A program made the position numbers and the translations under genes. Source: Nakamurella sp. (GTDB taxonomy: Bacteria > Actinomycetota > Actinomycetes > Mycobacteriales > Nakamurellaceae). Taken from it: a DNA stretch of 43,044 bases. The stretch is taken from contig JAFIHI010000253.1 of the NCBI GenBank assembly GCA_017848755.1, positions 1-43,044 of the forward strand, written 5' to 3'. Below are positions 7,896 through 16,235 of the stretch, one piece after another. How positions within the stretch are numbered: the stretch's first letter is position 1; every line of letters starts with the position of its first letter. The notes beneath the pieces are model-generated. The model was not told the origin of the DNA. It did not search any database and saw only the letters and a program-made list of their open reading frames with translations.

Positions 7896-10301
7896 TCAGT
7901 CTCGTCCGTCGGACGCCGGGCGCGGGCCTCCGACGCCGCGGCCACTCGCGCCGCCGACGCGCGACAGCGCCGCGAGGTAGGCGACGGCGCCAGTCAGCAG
8001 CAGCACCCCGACCCCGATGACGGTGATTGCCCGCGGCAGCGCCTCGAGGGTGCTGGTGTCGAAGAGCAGCAACTTCGCGACTGCCACGGCAGCGAGCCCG
8101 AGGCCTCCGAGCCGAACGATCAGCCGCCGGAAACCCTGCCACAGCAGGGCCAGCGCGACGAGCGTCACGAAGATCGTCACCACGATCTGCCCGGCCTGGT
8201 GGCCGGCATGGGTCGGTGAGGCGGCGTACGCGAGCACCATCGTGACGGCCAGCAGACCGTAACAGGCCACCGCGCTGCAGCCCACCAGGGTCCAGCCCAT
8301 GACGGTGATGCGGTGCTGTTCCGGGGTCGCGGTTCCGGCGGGCGCAGCAGCCGGCCCGCGGTGGGGGCCGCTGACGCCCGTCCCTCCGTCCGGACTGCCG
8401 GTCGCGGCGGCGGCCCGGGCCGCGGTCACCCGTGCTGCTGTCACTCGTGCGACGGCCCACCAGGCGGCAAAGCACATGGCGATGACGCAGATGCCGCCCG
8501 GCAGCACCACGGTCCAGCCACGCGTCATCAGTCCGCCGCCGTCCACGAGGCCGTTCGGCGGCCAGCTCAGCAGGTCGGACGGGTGCAGGGCGGGCCCCGC
8601 AGCGAGCAGGGCGACGCCGGCTGCGGCGAGAGCCGGTGCGAGCAACCACGTGAGCCGCTCGACAGCCACGATCACCAGGATCACCGTCGCCAGTACCGCC
8701 CACGACACGCTGCGGGCATCCCCACCCAGCAGCCGCAGCAGCGAGACGCCCGCCAGCGCGATCGTCCCGCACCATGCAACGACGCGCGCCGAGGTATGCC
8801 CGAGCGGCGCGTGCCTCCCGCTCGCCCAGGCCACGACCGCGAAGAGCACGGTCAGCACCGCCGAGATGACGCCCGCAGTCAGATTCTGAACCCCCGCCGG
8901 TTCGACCACGACGAGCGCGACGGCGAGCAGCCCGGCACCGATCGACAACGAGACCGTAGCCACCGCGCTGTGCAGCCGGGCCTCGTCGCGGAGCCGGTTG
9001 TGCTCATGGAAATCGGCGTAGTCGCGCGCTATCTGTTCCGGATCGTGCGAGCGGGGGCGCACGGGGAACGGGCCGGGATCGATCGGCGCCCGGCCGGTGG
9101 CCCAGCGGCCGATAAACGTGGCCCACGCGATGGCCACGACCACGATCGCCAGCACGAGCCCGACCGGTGTGAACACATCGATGGCCATCGCCATGAGGAA
9201 GGCGAAGACGGCCGCGATCCCAGCGCCCGCCCACGCGAAAATCCCGAGCCCGAGGAGCAGGCACGCCGCGCCGCCGGCGACCATGACCGCCTCGAAACCG
9301 AGGACGCTCGCGGAGAACCCTCCCCCCACCACCGGAGCAAGCAGGCCGCTCACCGCGAAGGATGCGCCCGCCAGCCACGGTTCGCGCCACGCGACCGCCA
9401 TGCTCACCGCAACGACGACGATCAGCGCGGACGCGCCGTGCCCGACGAGCGGCGGAAAGAGGTCGGCGAGCCGCACGGCGCCCGCCACGGCCAGGTATTC
9501 CACAGCGAGCCCCGTGCTCCCGATCGTCACAGCGAGCGTGCCGTGCGCGGGTCGGCGGTGCAGCAGGGCGGCACCGCCCACCAGAACGGCGCCGAGGACG
9601 AAGCCGATGATCACGCGCGCGAGCGGGCCGAGGATTCCCTGTTGAGCGGCGATCACGAGTAGGAGCACGATGCCGAGCACTGTGACACCGCCGCCCACCC
9701 AGCCCAGCACCTTGAGTCCGGCGGTGTCGGCCCAGGAGGCGCCTGCCTTTGGCACAGGTATCGACGCGGCCGTCGGCACTCCGGGCGGCGCCGCCATCGG
9801 CATCTCGTTGGGGCGCGGGCGGGCAGTCGCACCGGCCCAGGACGGAAGCGGACCGGGCACGGCACCGACCGGCCCCCCGGCGGACACGAAGTGCCCGGGC
9901 ACGCCGACCGCGCCCTGCGGCACCGGCCACGGTGGAACCGGCTCGGGCGGCATCGGCTGGGGAGGAATTGGCTGGGACGACGCCGGCTGGGGCGGAACCG
10001 ACTGCGGCGCAAAGGATACCGGCCCCGTCGTCACAGAGCTGGCGGGCGGCTCAGCGGCGGGCGGCGTCGCCGAGCCCGTCGATCGGCCGAGGTCCGTGGT
10101 GGGTTCGGCCGCCGGGACATCGCCCAACCCCGGAACAACGTCATATTCGGGGACTACAGGCCCGGATGCCTGTCGCCGCGCGACCTCGTCCACGCGCGCG
10201 GTGATCTCGTTCAGTTGCGCGGCGAGGGCGGCCAGCGACCGCTGCAGCTCCGCTAGCTCCGCCGGGTCGACGTGCGCCGCCGGGTCGGTGCCATCGCTCA
10301 C
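7896..10301 (-). CDS. DUF2339-type polytopic membrane protein
   Basis: The 801-residue protein has three parts. Residues 1-50 form a short coiled coil (ELAELQRSLAALAAQLNEITARVDEVA). A disordered Pro/Gln-rich linker to about residue 180 contains short repeats such as PQPIPPQPMPPEPVPP. The rest is a long run of 15 or more membrane helices, with AARVI-GFVLGAVLVGGAALLHRRP and similar stretches. This matches the DUF2339 family of unknown function. The GTG at 10301 is preceded by GAGGGGGC and starts just before the coiled coil; earlier in-frame starts lack a ribosome site. The linker contains an exact dispersed motif (10133-10145), read PEYDVVPG. No function is assigned. Confidence 0.8.
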   Translation of the reverse strand: MSDGTDPAAHVDPAELAELQRSLAALAAQLNEITARVDEVARRQASGPVVPEYDVVPGLGDVPAAEPTTDLGRSTGSATPPAAEPPASSVTTGPVSFAPQSVPPQPASSQPIPPQPMPPEPVPPWPVPQGAVGVPGHFVSAGGPVGAVPGPLPSWAGATARPRPNEMPMAAPPGVPTAASIPVPKAGASWADTAGLKVLGWVGGGVTVLGIVLLLVIAAQQGILGPLARVIIGFVLGAVLVGGAALLHRRPAHGTLAVTIGSTGLAVEYLAVAGAVRLADLFPPLVGHGASALIVVVAVSMAVAWREPWLAGASFAVSGLLAPVVGGGFSASVLGFEAVMVAGGAACLLLGLGIFAWAGAGIAAVFAFLMAMAIDVFTPVGLVLAIVVVAIAWATFIGRWATGRAPIDPGPFPVRPRSHDPEQIARDYADFHEHNRLRDEARLHSAVATVSLSIGAGLLAVALVVVEPAGVQNLTAGVISAVLTVLFAVVAWASGRHAPLGHTSARVVAWCGTIALAGVSLLRLLGGDARSVSWAVLATVILVIVAVERLTWLLAPALAAAGVALLAAGPALHPSDLLSWPPNGLVDGGGLMTRGWTVVLPGGICVIAMCFAAWWAVARVTAARVTAARAAAATGSPDGGTGVSGPHRGPAAAPAGTATPEQHRITVMGWTLVGCSAVACYGLLAVTMVLAYAASPTHAGHQAGQIVVTIFVTLVALALLWQGFRRLIVRLGGLGLAAVAVAKLLLFDTSTLEALPRAITVIGVGVLLLTGAVAYLAALSRVGGASGRGVGGPRPASDGRD
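10133..10145 (-). repeat. Dispersed 13-bp motif, exact copy (in DUF2339 linker)
   Basis: Reverse-strand TATGACGTTGTTC, flanked by short complementary arms (CCCCGAA before it and CCGGGG after it). It lies in the disordered linker of the membrane protein, read E-Y-D-V-V. Confidence 0.75.
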
Positions 10302-10416
10302 GACGCCCCCTCGGGCTCGAATGCCGCGCCTGTCGCGGGTCGCATCAGGATAAGCGACCACCCGGATGCCGGACCCGAATTGCGCACAAAGCGCAGGTGG
10401 GCGCGATCAACCGTGA

Positions 10417-11235
10417 TCAGCGGTGCGTTTCGACCCAGGCGCGCCAGGTGGTCGGCGGCCGGTGCAGCAGGGCGGCGAGAACGGTGCCGTTGCCGCAGAT
10501 GCCGTGCAGGTCGTAGTAGTCGAACATGGCCTGCAGGAGGGGCGGGCGGGCGGCCGCGACGATCGGGTCCCAGTGGTTTTCGACCGTGACGCCGCGGCCG
10601 AGCACCTCCGCGGCGATCTCGGCCATCTCCGCCGTGGTCAGCACCTCGGGCCCGGCCAGCTCGTAGGTGGCGAACCGGTGTCGCGGGTCGGTGAGCGCGC
10701 AGGCGGCGACCTCGGCGACGTCGTCCAGCGCCACCGGGGTGAAGCGCGCCTGCGCGGTGTACGGCAGCGGCCAGATCCCGTTGTCCCGCACGGAATCCCA
10801 GACGCCCAGGGCATTCTCGAAATACGAGGCCGGTTGCAGAATGGTCCAGTCGAGATCGGACGTCTGCAGCGCCGCCTCGACCTCGGCCTTGGCGAGGTGG
10901 TGCGGCATGTCGGGCGCGTACGGGTGGATCACCGAGTGGTAGACCAGGCGCGTCGGTCCGGACTGCTCGCAGGCGCCCATGACGCTGTTCGCGAGCGCCA
11001 CTTCGTCCGGAAACATGTTGGGCGCGATGAGGTATACCGCGTCGGAGCCGTGTAACGCGTCGCCCACGGCCTCCGTGTCGGTGAGGTCGACGGCGACCGC
11101 CTCGGCCGCGCCCGGCACGCCGGCCGCGGCCTGCTCCGGGCGGTGCACCAGGGCGCGCACCGGCACGCCGCGACGCGAGAGTGCCGCTGTCACCGCGCGT
11201 CCCGTCTTCCCGGCCGCACCGGTCACCGCGATCAC
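10417..11235 (-). CDS. NmrA-like NAD(P)-binding oxidoreductase
   Basis: The 272-residue protein opens with a Rossmann nucleotide-binding motif (VTGAAGKTGRAV), followed by HRPEQAA and DLTDTEAVGDALHGSDAVYLIAP as in NmrA/atypical SDR proteins. It lacks the classical YxxxK catalytic pair, typical of this group, which often bind NAD(P) as redox sensors or quinone reductases. The GTG start overlaps the hyuB stop by 4 bp, so it is the third cistron of the hyuA-hyuB operon. LANSVMG at 10978-10990 coincides with a one-mismatch copy of the dispersed motif. The substrate is unknown. Confidence 0.85.
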   Translation of the reverse strand: MIAVTGAAGKTGRAVTAALSRRGVPVRALVHRPEQAAAGVPGAAEAVAVDLTDTEAVGDALHGSDAVYLIAPNMFPDEVALANSVMGACEQSGPTRLVYHSVIHPYAPDMPHHLAKAEVEAALQTSDLDWTILQPASYFENALGVWDSVRDNGIWPLPYTAQARFTPVALDDVAEVAACALTDPRHRFATYELAGPEVLTTAEMAEIAAEVLGRGVTVENHWDPIVAAARPPLLQAMFDYYDLHGICGNGTVLAALLHRPPTTWRAWVETHR

Positions 11236-13157
11236 AGCAGGTCCACCTCCGCGAAGTGCTTGCCGCCCGCCAACGTTGCGTAGCCGGGACCGCGGTCAAA
11301 GAACGCCGCCTCTGTCCCGGCTGCGATCGCGGCCTCCCGTTCGGCGCGTTTGGCAGCCCGCAGCGCCTCGGTCGCCGCCTCGTCGACGATCACGATGCCG
11401 CCCGGCGCGCCCGTTAGAACGACGCCGTAATCGTCCCGCGCACCGGCGACAGACACCTTGCCCCAGCGCACATCTCGCGCGCCCTCGACGGTCGGCCGGT
11501 CGAACGGGTCGCCCCATCCGCCGCCGCCGGTGGTGCGTACCCGGATCACCTCACCCGCGCGAACCGGCGCGGCATCCTCCAGGCCCTCGACCTCCCGTTC
11601 GTTCGGCCCGCCCGGGTCGATGGTCACCTGGAAGGGCTTCCCGGCCCGGCCGCCCTTCACGCCCCAGCAGGACAGGATGGACCGGTCGGCGACGCACATG
11701 AAATCGGTGTCGATCTCCATCCGGTAGTGCTTCTCGTAACCCAGGCCGCCGCGGTACCGTCCCGCGCCGCCGGAATCGACTGCGAGGCCTAGCCTTTCGA
11801 TGCGGAACGGGAACCGGGACTCCGTCACCTCCGTCGGCACGTTGGAGGAGTCCGGCACCACGTGCACCGTGTCCTCCCCGTCGGCGTAATAGCGCCCCCC
11901 GGAGCCGCCGCCGAGGATTTCCCGCATGAGATAAGGGTTTCCGTCGCGATCCATCCCGTGAAAGCCGACGTAGCGGATGGTCTCCTGATCGGCGGGCATC
12001 TTGCCGTCCACGGCCTTGGCGATCACCCCGGCCAGCACGCCGAGAAGCCGCAATATGACGAACGTTCGGGCATTGGTCGGTGCCGGGAAGACCGGGGTCA
12101 GCAGTGTTCCCGGACCGGGGAAGCGCATCTCGATGAGCGGGACTACTCCCTCGTTGACGTCGAGTTCGGCCATCCGCTCGGGGGTGTCGGCCAGATTGCG
12201 CAGGATCGGCGCCAGCCACTTGGCGAGGAACACCCCGTCGGAGTAGTTGGCGCAGTGGTTGATCGGCCCCTTGGCCTGCGGGCCGGTGCCGGTGAAGTCC
12301 AGGATGATGCGCCCGTTCGTGACGCCGTCCCCGTCAGAGAGCTTGGTGAGGGTGATGCGCTGCCGGTGCAGCTTCGGTTCCTCGACCCCGTCGTGCTCCG
12401 CGTAATCCTCCCAGACATAGCTGCCGTCGGGGATCTTGGACAGGATCTCGGTGCGATAGATCTCGGTGGTGTTCTCGATGATCGCGTCGAAGCATGCCTG
12501 CACGGTATCCACGCCGTAGCGGGTGAAAAGTTCACCGAGCCGTCGGGCACCCATCAGGCAGGCGGAACACTCCGCGTCCAGGTCCGCGGCCAGCGATTCC
12601 GGCATGCGGGAGTTGCGCGTCATGATGGTGAGCGCGGCCTGGTTCGGCACACCCTGGTCCCACAGCTTGATGGGCGGGACCATCAGGCCCTCTTCGTAGA
12701 CGCTGCGGGCATGCGACGGCATGGAACCCGGTACGGCACCGCCGATGTCGTCGTGGTGGCCGAAGGCCTGCACGAAGGCGACGACCTTCGGCTCGCCGCC
12801 GTCCTCGGAATGGAAGACCGGCACTGTAACGCACATGTCGGGCAGGTGCCCGATGCCGCCCTCGGAGGAGTAGACGTCGTTGTGGAAGAAGACGTCGCCC
12901 GGCTTCATGGTGTCGATCGGGAAGTCCCGGACGATCGGCTGCACCAGCGCAGAGTAGGAGCGGCCGGTGAGCTTACGCAGGTGGATGTCGTGGATACCGG
13001 CGCGGAAGTCGTGCGCGTCGCGGATCATCGGCGAGCGGGAGGTGCGGCCGATCGCCGTCTCGACCTCCTTCTCGACGGAAGCCAGTGTGCCGGCAACGAT
13101 CTCGACCAGCACCGCGTCGGCGGCCGGCTTCTGCGCAGGGGCGGTGGCGGCGGTCAT
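11232..13157 (-). CDS. hyuB: Hydantoinase B / 5-oxoprolinase-type subunit
   Basis: This 641-residue protein matches the HyuB family: RDAHDFRAGIHDIHLRKLTGRSYS near the N-terminus, PGDVFFHNDVYSSEGGIGHLPDM, a VPGSMPSHARS region, and a C-terminal VRTTGGGGWGDPFDR signature. HyuB pairs with the ATP-binding HyuA subunit to open cyclic amides (N-methylhydantoin, 5-oxoproline) or, in acetone-carboxylase relatives, to carboxylate ketones. The ATG overlaps the end of hyuA by 4 bp, so the two subunits are translationally coupled. The exact substrate cannot be read from sequence. At about 12053 a TATGACGAACGTTC string resembles the dispersed motif with one extra base. Confidence 0.9.
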   Translation of the reverse strand: MTAATAPAQKPAADAVLVEIVAGTLASVEKEVETAIGRTSRSPMIRDAHDFRAGIHDIHLRKLTGRSYSALVQPIVRDFPIDTMKPGDVFFHNDVYSSEGGIGHLPDMCVTVPVFHSEDGGEPKVVAFVQAFGHHDDIGGAVPGSMPSHARSVYEEGLMVPPIKLWDQGVPNQAALTIMTRNSRMPESLAADLDAECSACLMGARRLGELFTRYGVDTVQACFDAIIENTTEIYRTEILSKIPDGSYVWEDYAEHDGVEEPKLHRQRITLTKLSDGDGVTNGRIILDFTGTGPQAKGPINHCANYSDGVFLAKWLAPILRNLADTPERMAELDVNEGVVPLIEMRFPGPGTLLTPVFPAPTNARTFVILRLLGVLAGVIAKAVDGKMPADQETIRYVGFHGMDRDGNPYLMREILGGGSGGRYYADGEDTVHVVPDSSNVPTEVTESRFPFRIERLGLAVDSGGAGRYRGGLGYEKHYRMEIDTDFMCVADRSILSCWGVKGGRAGKPFQVTIDPGGPNEREVEGLEDAAPVRAGEVIRVRTTGGGGWGDPFDRPTVEGARDVRWGKVSVAGARDDYGVVLTGAPGGIVIVDEAATEALRAAKRAEREAAIAAGTEAAFFDRGPGYATLAGGKHFAEVDLL

Positions 13158-15265
13158 GCGGACGCTCCTTCGCGCGTGATGATGAGGTTGCCGAATCGGT
13201 CGATCTCCGCGGCGAATCCGGGGTGCACCGGCACGGTGGAGCCGAACTCCTGCACCACCGCCGGCCCCGATACCCGATGCCCCGCACCGAGTTTCGCGCG
13301 ATCATAGATCGTGGCTGGCATCCACGAGTCGTAGAACACGCGGCGCGTCTCGATCACCGCCGAGGCGACATCGCCTGCTGCGACAGGAATCTCGCGAATC
13401 TCCGGCCGCGGGATCGGTCCGATCCCGGTCGCCCGCAGGTTCACCCACTCGACCGGCTGGTCGGTGCGGCCGGCGAAGTCGTATCCGTACAGCGCGTGGT
13501 GCGCGGCATGGAACGCCGCCTCCACGGAATCGGCCCACTTGGCGGTGATCTCACCGTCCGGGCAGGTGACCCGCACCTCGTAGGCCTGGCCGAAGTAGCG
13601 CAGGTCGGCGGTGCGCTCGAAAACGTGATCGGAGTCGGCGAATCCCTCCAAGCGCAGCGCCTCCGCGGCTTTGCCGGTGAGTTCGGCATAGATGGCGTCG
13701 ACCGCGCCCAGATCGAGCGAATCATGGCGCGCGACATACGTTTGTACGTAATCGTTCCGGACGTCTACCGTCAGCAGCCCGTAGGCCGACACGTTCCCCG
13801 GGTTCGGCGGCACCAACACCGCGGGCAGGTTCAGAATGTCCATCAGCCGGCACGCGAGCAGCGACCCGGAACCGCCGAACGTCACCATCGGGAAGTCCCG
13901 CACGTCCAGGCCGCGCTTCACGGTCACCTGGCGCAGTGCGTTCGCCTGGTTCCACGCGGAGATCTCGAGAATGCCTGCCGCGCAGGCTTCCAGCTCCAGA
14001 TCGAGTTTCGCGGCGAGCTCCGTCATACCCGATGTCGCGGCCTCGATGTCGAGGGGGATCTCCCCACCCAACAGGTGCGGAGGAATGCGGCCGAGCACCA
14101 GATGCGCGTCGGTGATCGTGGGCTCGGTGCCGCCCTTGCGGTAGCACAGCGGTCCCGGGTCCGCGCCGGCGGACTGCGGTCCGACCTTGAGTGTGCCCTC
14201 GGGCGAAATCCAGCCGATGGAGCCGCCGCCTGCGCCGACGGTGACCACGTCGATCATCGGGATGCGCGACGGGTACGGGCCGACCCGGCCCTCGGTGGTG
14301 AGCGACGGCTGGCTGTCCTGAATCACGGTGACGTCGGTCGAGGTGCCGCCGCCGTCACAGGTCACCACGGACGGGTACCCGGCCTTCGCCGCGATCACCG
14401 CGGCGCCCAGCGCGCCGGCCGCGGGGCCGGACAGCACCGTCGTGATCGGTTGGTGCACCACCTCTTCCGCCGACAGGACCCCGCCGTTGGAGCGCATGAT
14501 GCTAAACGGGATGTGCCGGCCCGGGTCGAGTTCGGCGAGCCGCGCGGAGATGTTTGCGACGTAGGCGCCGACCTTCGGCTTGACCGACGCGTCGACCAAC
14601 GTGGTCATCGACCGCTCGTATTCGCGGTATTCGCGCAGCACCTGGCTGGAGAGCGACACGACTGCCTCCGGCATGATCTCCCAGATCACGTCCCGCATCG
14701 CGCGCTCGTGCGCGTCGTTCGCGTAGGAGTGCAGCAGGCACACGCCCAACGTTGTGATCCCCTCGGCCTGGAACGCCTCGACGGCGGCGCGCGCGGACTC
14801 ATCATCGAACGGCCGGATCTCGTTGCCGCGGAAGTCGAGTCGCCCGCCGACGGTGCGCACCCGGTCGGCCGGCACGATGCGCGGCGGCTTCACCCAGAAA
14901 TACGAGTTGCCGTATCCGTCGGGCACCGATTGGCGCGCGATCTCCAGCACGAACTCGAACCCCTCGGTGGTGATGAACCCGAGATCGCCGACCTTGCCCT
15001 CCAGGAGCTGGTTCGTGGCGACCGTGGTGCCGTGCGAGATGGACTCGATATCGGCCGGGGTCGCCCCGATCTGGCCGAGGATCTTGTCGACGCCGGTCAG
15101 GAAGCCCTCGGCCGGGTTGGCCGGGGTGGACGGCGTCTTGGTGGTGGCGAGCGCGCCGGTGATCGTGTCCACCGCGACGATGTCGGTGAACGTGCCGCCG
15201 GTGTCCACGCCGATCCGAACGTGCCCGGTGGCCCGCCCGGTGTGGATCTGCTGCTCAGGGTTCAC
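13154..15265 (-). CDS. hyuA: Hydantoinase A / 5-oxoprolinase-type ATP-dependent subunit
   Basis: The 703-residue protein carries the ATP-binding signature GVDTGGTFTDIV at residues 19-30, a second phosphate motif in GGGTSTDVTVI, and the LDIEAATSGMTELAA segment of the HyuA family, with a C-terminal hydantoinase A domain. It would energise ring opening together with HyuB. The GTG at 15265 is chosen because AGAAGGAC precedes it; an in-frame start at 15304 would run through the inverted 13-bp repeat and has no ribosome site. It is the first gene of the hyuA-hyuB-NmrA operon, and the inverted motif pair at 15288-15360 sits directly upstream, overlapping the likely promoter region. Confidence 0.9.
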   Translation of the reverse strand: MNPEQQIHTGRATGHVRIGVDTGGTFTDIVAVDTITGALATTKTPSTPANPAEGFLTGVDKILGQIGATPADIESISHGTTVATNQLLEGKVGDLGFITTEGFEFVLEIARQSVPDGYGNSYFWVKPPRIVPADRVRTVGGRLDFRGNEIRPFDDESARAAVEAFQAEGITTLGVCLLHSYANDAHERAMRDVIWEIMPEAVVSLSSQVLREYREYERSMTTLVDASVKPKVGAYVANISARLAELDPGRHIPFSIMRSNGGVLSAEEVVHQPITTVLSGPAAGALGAAVIAAKAGYPSVVTCDGGGTSTDVTVIQDSQPSLTTEGRVGPYPSRIPMIDVVTVGAGGGSIGWISPEGTLKVGPQSAGADPGPLCYRKGGTEPTITDAHLVLGRIPPHLLGGEIPLDIEAATSGMTELAAKLDLELEACAAGILEISAWNQANALRQVTVKRGLDVRDFPMVTFGGSGSLLACRLMDILNLPAVLVPPNPGNVSAYGLLTVDVRNDYVQTYVARHDSLDLGAVDAIYAELTGKAAEALRLEGFADSDHVFERTADLRYFGQAYEVRVTCPDGEITAKWADSVEAAFHAAHHALYGYDFAGRTDQPVEWVNLRATGIGPIPRPEIREIPVAAGDVASAVIETRRVFYDSWMPATIYDRAKLGAGHRVSGPAVVQEFGSTVPVHPGFAAEIDRFGNLIITREGASA

Positions 15266-15287
15266 GCCGGTGTCCTTCTCGTCCGTG

Positions 15288-15360
15288 TATGACGCTGTTC
15301 GCACGCTTCGCGTGGCGGGCCGGTTCGGGGCGATCCGGTTGTGCCGCGAACAGCGTCATA
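15288..15360. repeat. Two exact 13-bp motifs forming a 15-bp perfect inverted repeat
   Basis: TATGACGCTGTTCGC (15288-15302) is repeated exactly as its reverse complement at 15346-15360, with a 43-bp spacer. Both arms contain an exact copy of the dispersed motif (15288-15300 on +, 15348-15360 on -). The pair lies in the 228-bp divergent gap between hyuA and the AbrB antitoxin, 23-95 bp upstream of the hyuA start, a natural place for a regulator to bind. The rest of the gap (15361-15480) shows nothing further. Confidence 0.75.
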
Positions 15361-15480
15361 TCCGATCAACCATGCCCACTCAATCGTGCGGATTCGGCGG
15401 CTATGACGGCAAAACGTGCCAACGCCCCCGGCGATGATCGGTGCGCGGGTTCGGGTCCAACGCAACTGGGATTCGGCTGG

Positions 15481-15486
15481 TAATGT
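15481..15486 (+). promoter_or_regulatory. -10 element of leaderless antitoxin transcript (candidate)
   Basis: TAATGT ends 7 nt before the antitoxin ATG at 15494, and no ribosome-binding site is present. This spacing fits transcription beginning at or next to the start codon, i.e. a leaderless mRNA. Confidence 0.4.
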
Positions 15487-15493
15487 ATTCCCT

Positions 15494-15730
15494 ATGAAGG
15501 CGACGATTGATTCCGTGGGCCGGATCCTGATCCCGAAGCAGCTGCGCGAGGCTCTCGGCCTCACTCCGGGGTCCGAGGTGGACATCTCGCCCTACGGCGG
15601 TGGGCTTGCGGTGCTGCCCGGGGGGCGGACGGCGCGGATCGTGGAGGAGGACGGGAAGCTCGTCGGCGACAGTTCGACGGTTATCACCGACGAGATCATG
15701 TACGCACTCATCGATTCAGGGCGCAAGTGA
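15494..15730 (+). CDS. AbrB/SpoVT-type antitoxin (VapB-like)
   Basis: This 78-residue protein opens MKATIDSVGRILIPKQLREALGLTPGSEVDI, a complete AbrB/SpoVT swapped-hairpin DNA-binding domain. The C-terminal half is acidic and would wrap the toxin. It overlaps the downstream PIN toxin by 4 bp (GTGA), the usual arrangement for coupled antitoxin and toxin synthesis. The start is the ATG directly before MKAT. The antitoxin normally binds its own promoter with the toxin as co-repressor. Recognition as a toxin-antitoxin pair rests on domain type and linkage. Confidence 0.88.
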   Translation: MKATIDSVGRILIPKQLREALGLTPGSEVDISPYGGGLAVLPGGRTARIVEEDGKLVGDSSTVITDEIMYALIDSGRK

Positions 15731-16173
15731 CCTCAGTCCCGCGGATATCCGCGCCGCGGCCCGCGTTTGCCGTGGACACTAGCGTCGTCCTGCCGCTGGT
15801 GCTGCGATCACATCGGGACCGTGAGGTGGTGCGCGGGTGGGCCAGTGGTAAGAATCTGGCACTTGCCGGACATGCCGCAGCGGAGGCGTACTCGGTAATG
15901 ACCCGATATCCGGGCGACGCAAAGTTCGCTCCACTCGACGCGGTCAAGGTCCTGCAGAGCCGGTTTCCCGAGACGCTGTCGCTGCCCGACCACGTCGCGC
16001 GGCGCGTCCCCGAGATCCTCGCCGACGCAGGCGTTTTCGGCGGAGCCGTCTATGACGGGCTCGTCGCACTTGCGGCCCGACAGCACGACCTGCCGGTCGC
16101 GACACGAGACACTCGCGCCCGTCCCACCTACGCCGCGCTCGGAGTGCGCGTCATCGTCGTGCCGACGGGATGA
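15727..16173 (+). CDS. vapC: PIN-domain ribonuclease toxin (VapC family)
   Basis: The 148-residue PIN protein has the four acidic active-site positions: Asp in AVDTSVV, Glu in HAAAEAYSV, Asp in AVYDGLVA and Asp in ATRDTRA. These bind the Mg2+/Mn2+ used to cut RNA. It starts with GTG at 15727, overlapping the AbrB-type antitoxin. An N-terminal extension of ~14 residues precedes the first beta strand. Its stop codon lies inside the left arm of the long inverted repeat at 16169-16235. VapC toxins usually cut tRNA or rRNA; this target is unknown. Confidence 0.9.
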   Translation: MTSVPRISAPRPAFAVDTSVVLPLVLRSHRDREVVRGWASGKNLALAGHAAAEAYSVMTRYPGDAKFAPLDAVKVLQSRFPETLSLPDHVARRVPEILADAGVFGGAVYDGLVALAARQHDLPVATRDTRARPTYAALGVRVIVVPTG

Positions 16174-16235
16174 TCACGGGTTGTGGGGGATTTGTTCCGG
16201 AATCCGCACCAAATCCCACACAACTGGTGATCATC
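16169..16235. terminator. 26-bp inverted repeat spanning both stop codons
   Basis: Arms 16169-16194 and 16210-16235 pair at 23 of 26 positions around a 15-nt loop. The left arm contains the vapC stop (16171-16173) and the right arm contains the copA stop (16231-16233), so the convergent genes end inside one hairpin. A bidirectional terminator is the likely role. Confidence 0.65.

Noticed and set aside
7726-8775. Leftward ~350-residue Arg/Gly-rich protein
   Set aside because: It is the wrong frame over the 3' part of the DUF2339 gene; composition is typical of shadow frames in GC-rich DNA.
12053-12066. Further copy of the 13-bp motif in hyuB (TATGACGAACGTTC)
   Set aside because: It has an extra base and lies in conserved coding sequence, so chance is a fair explanation; it is not counted.
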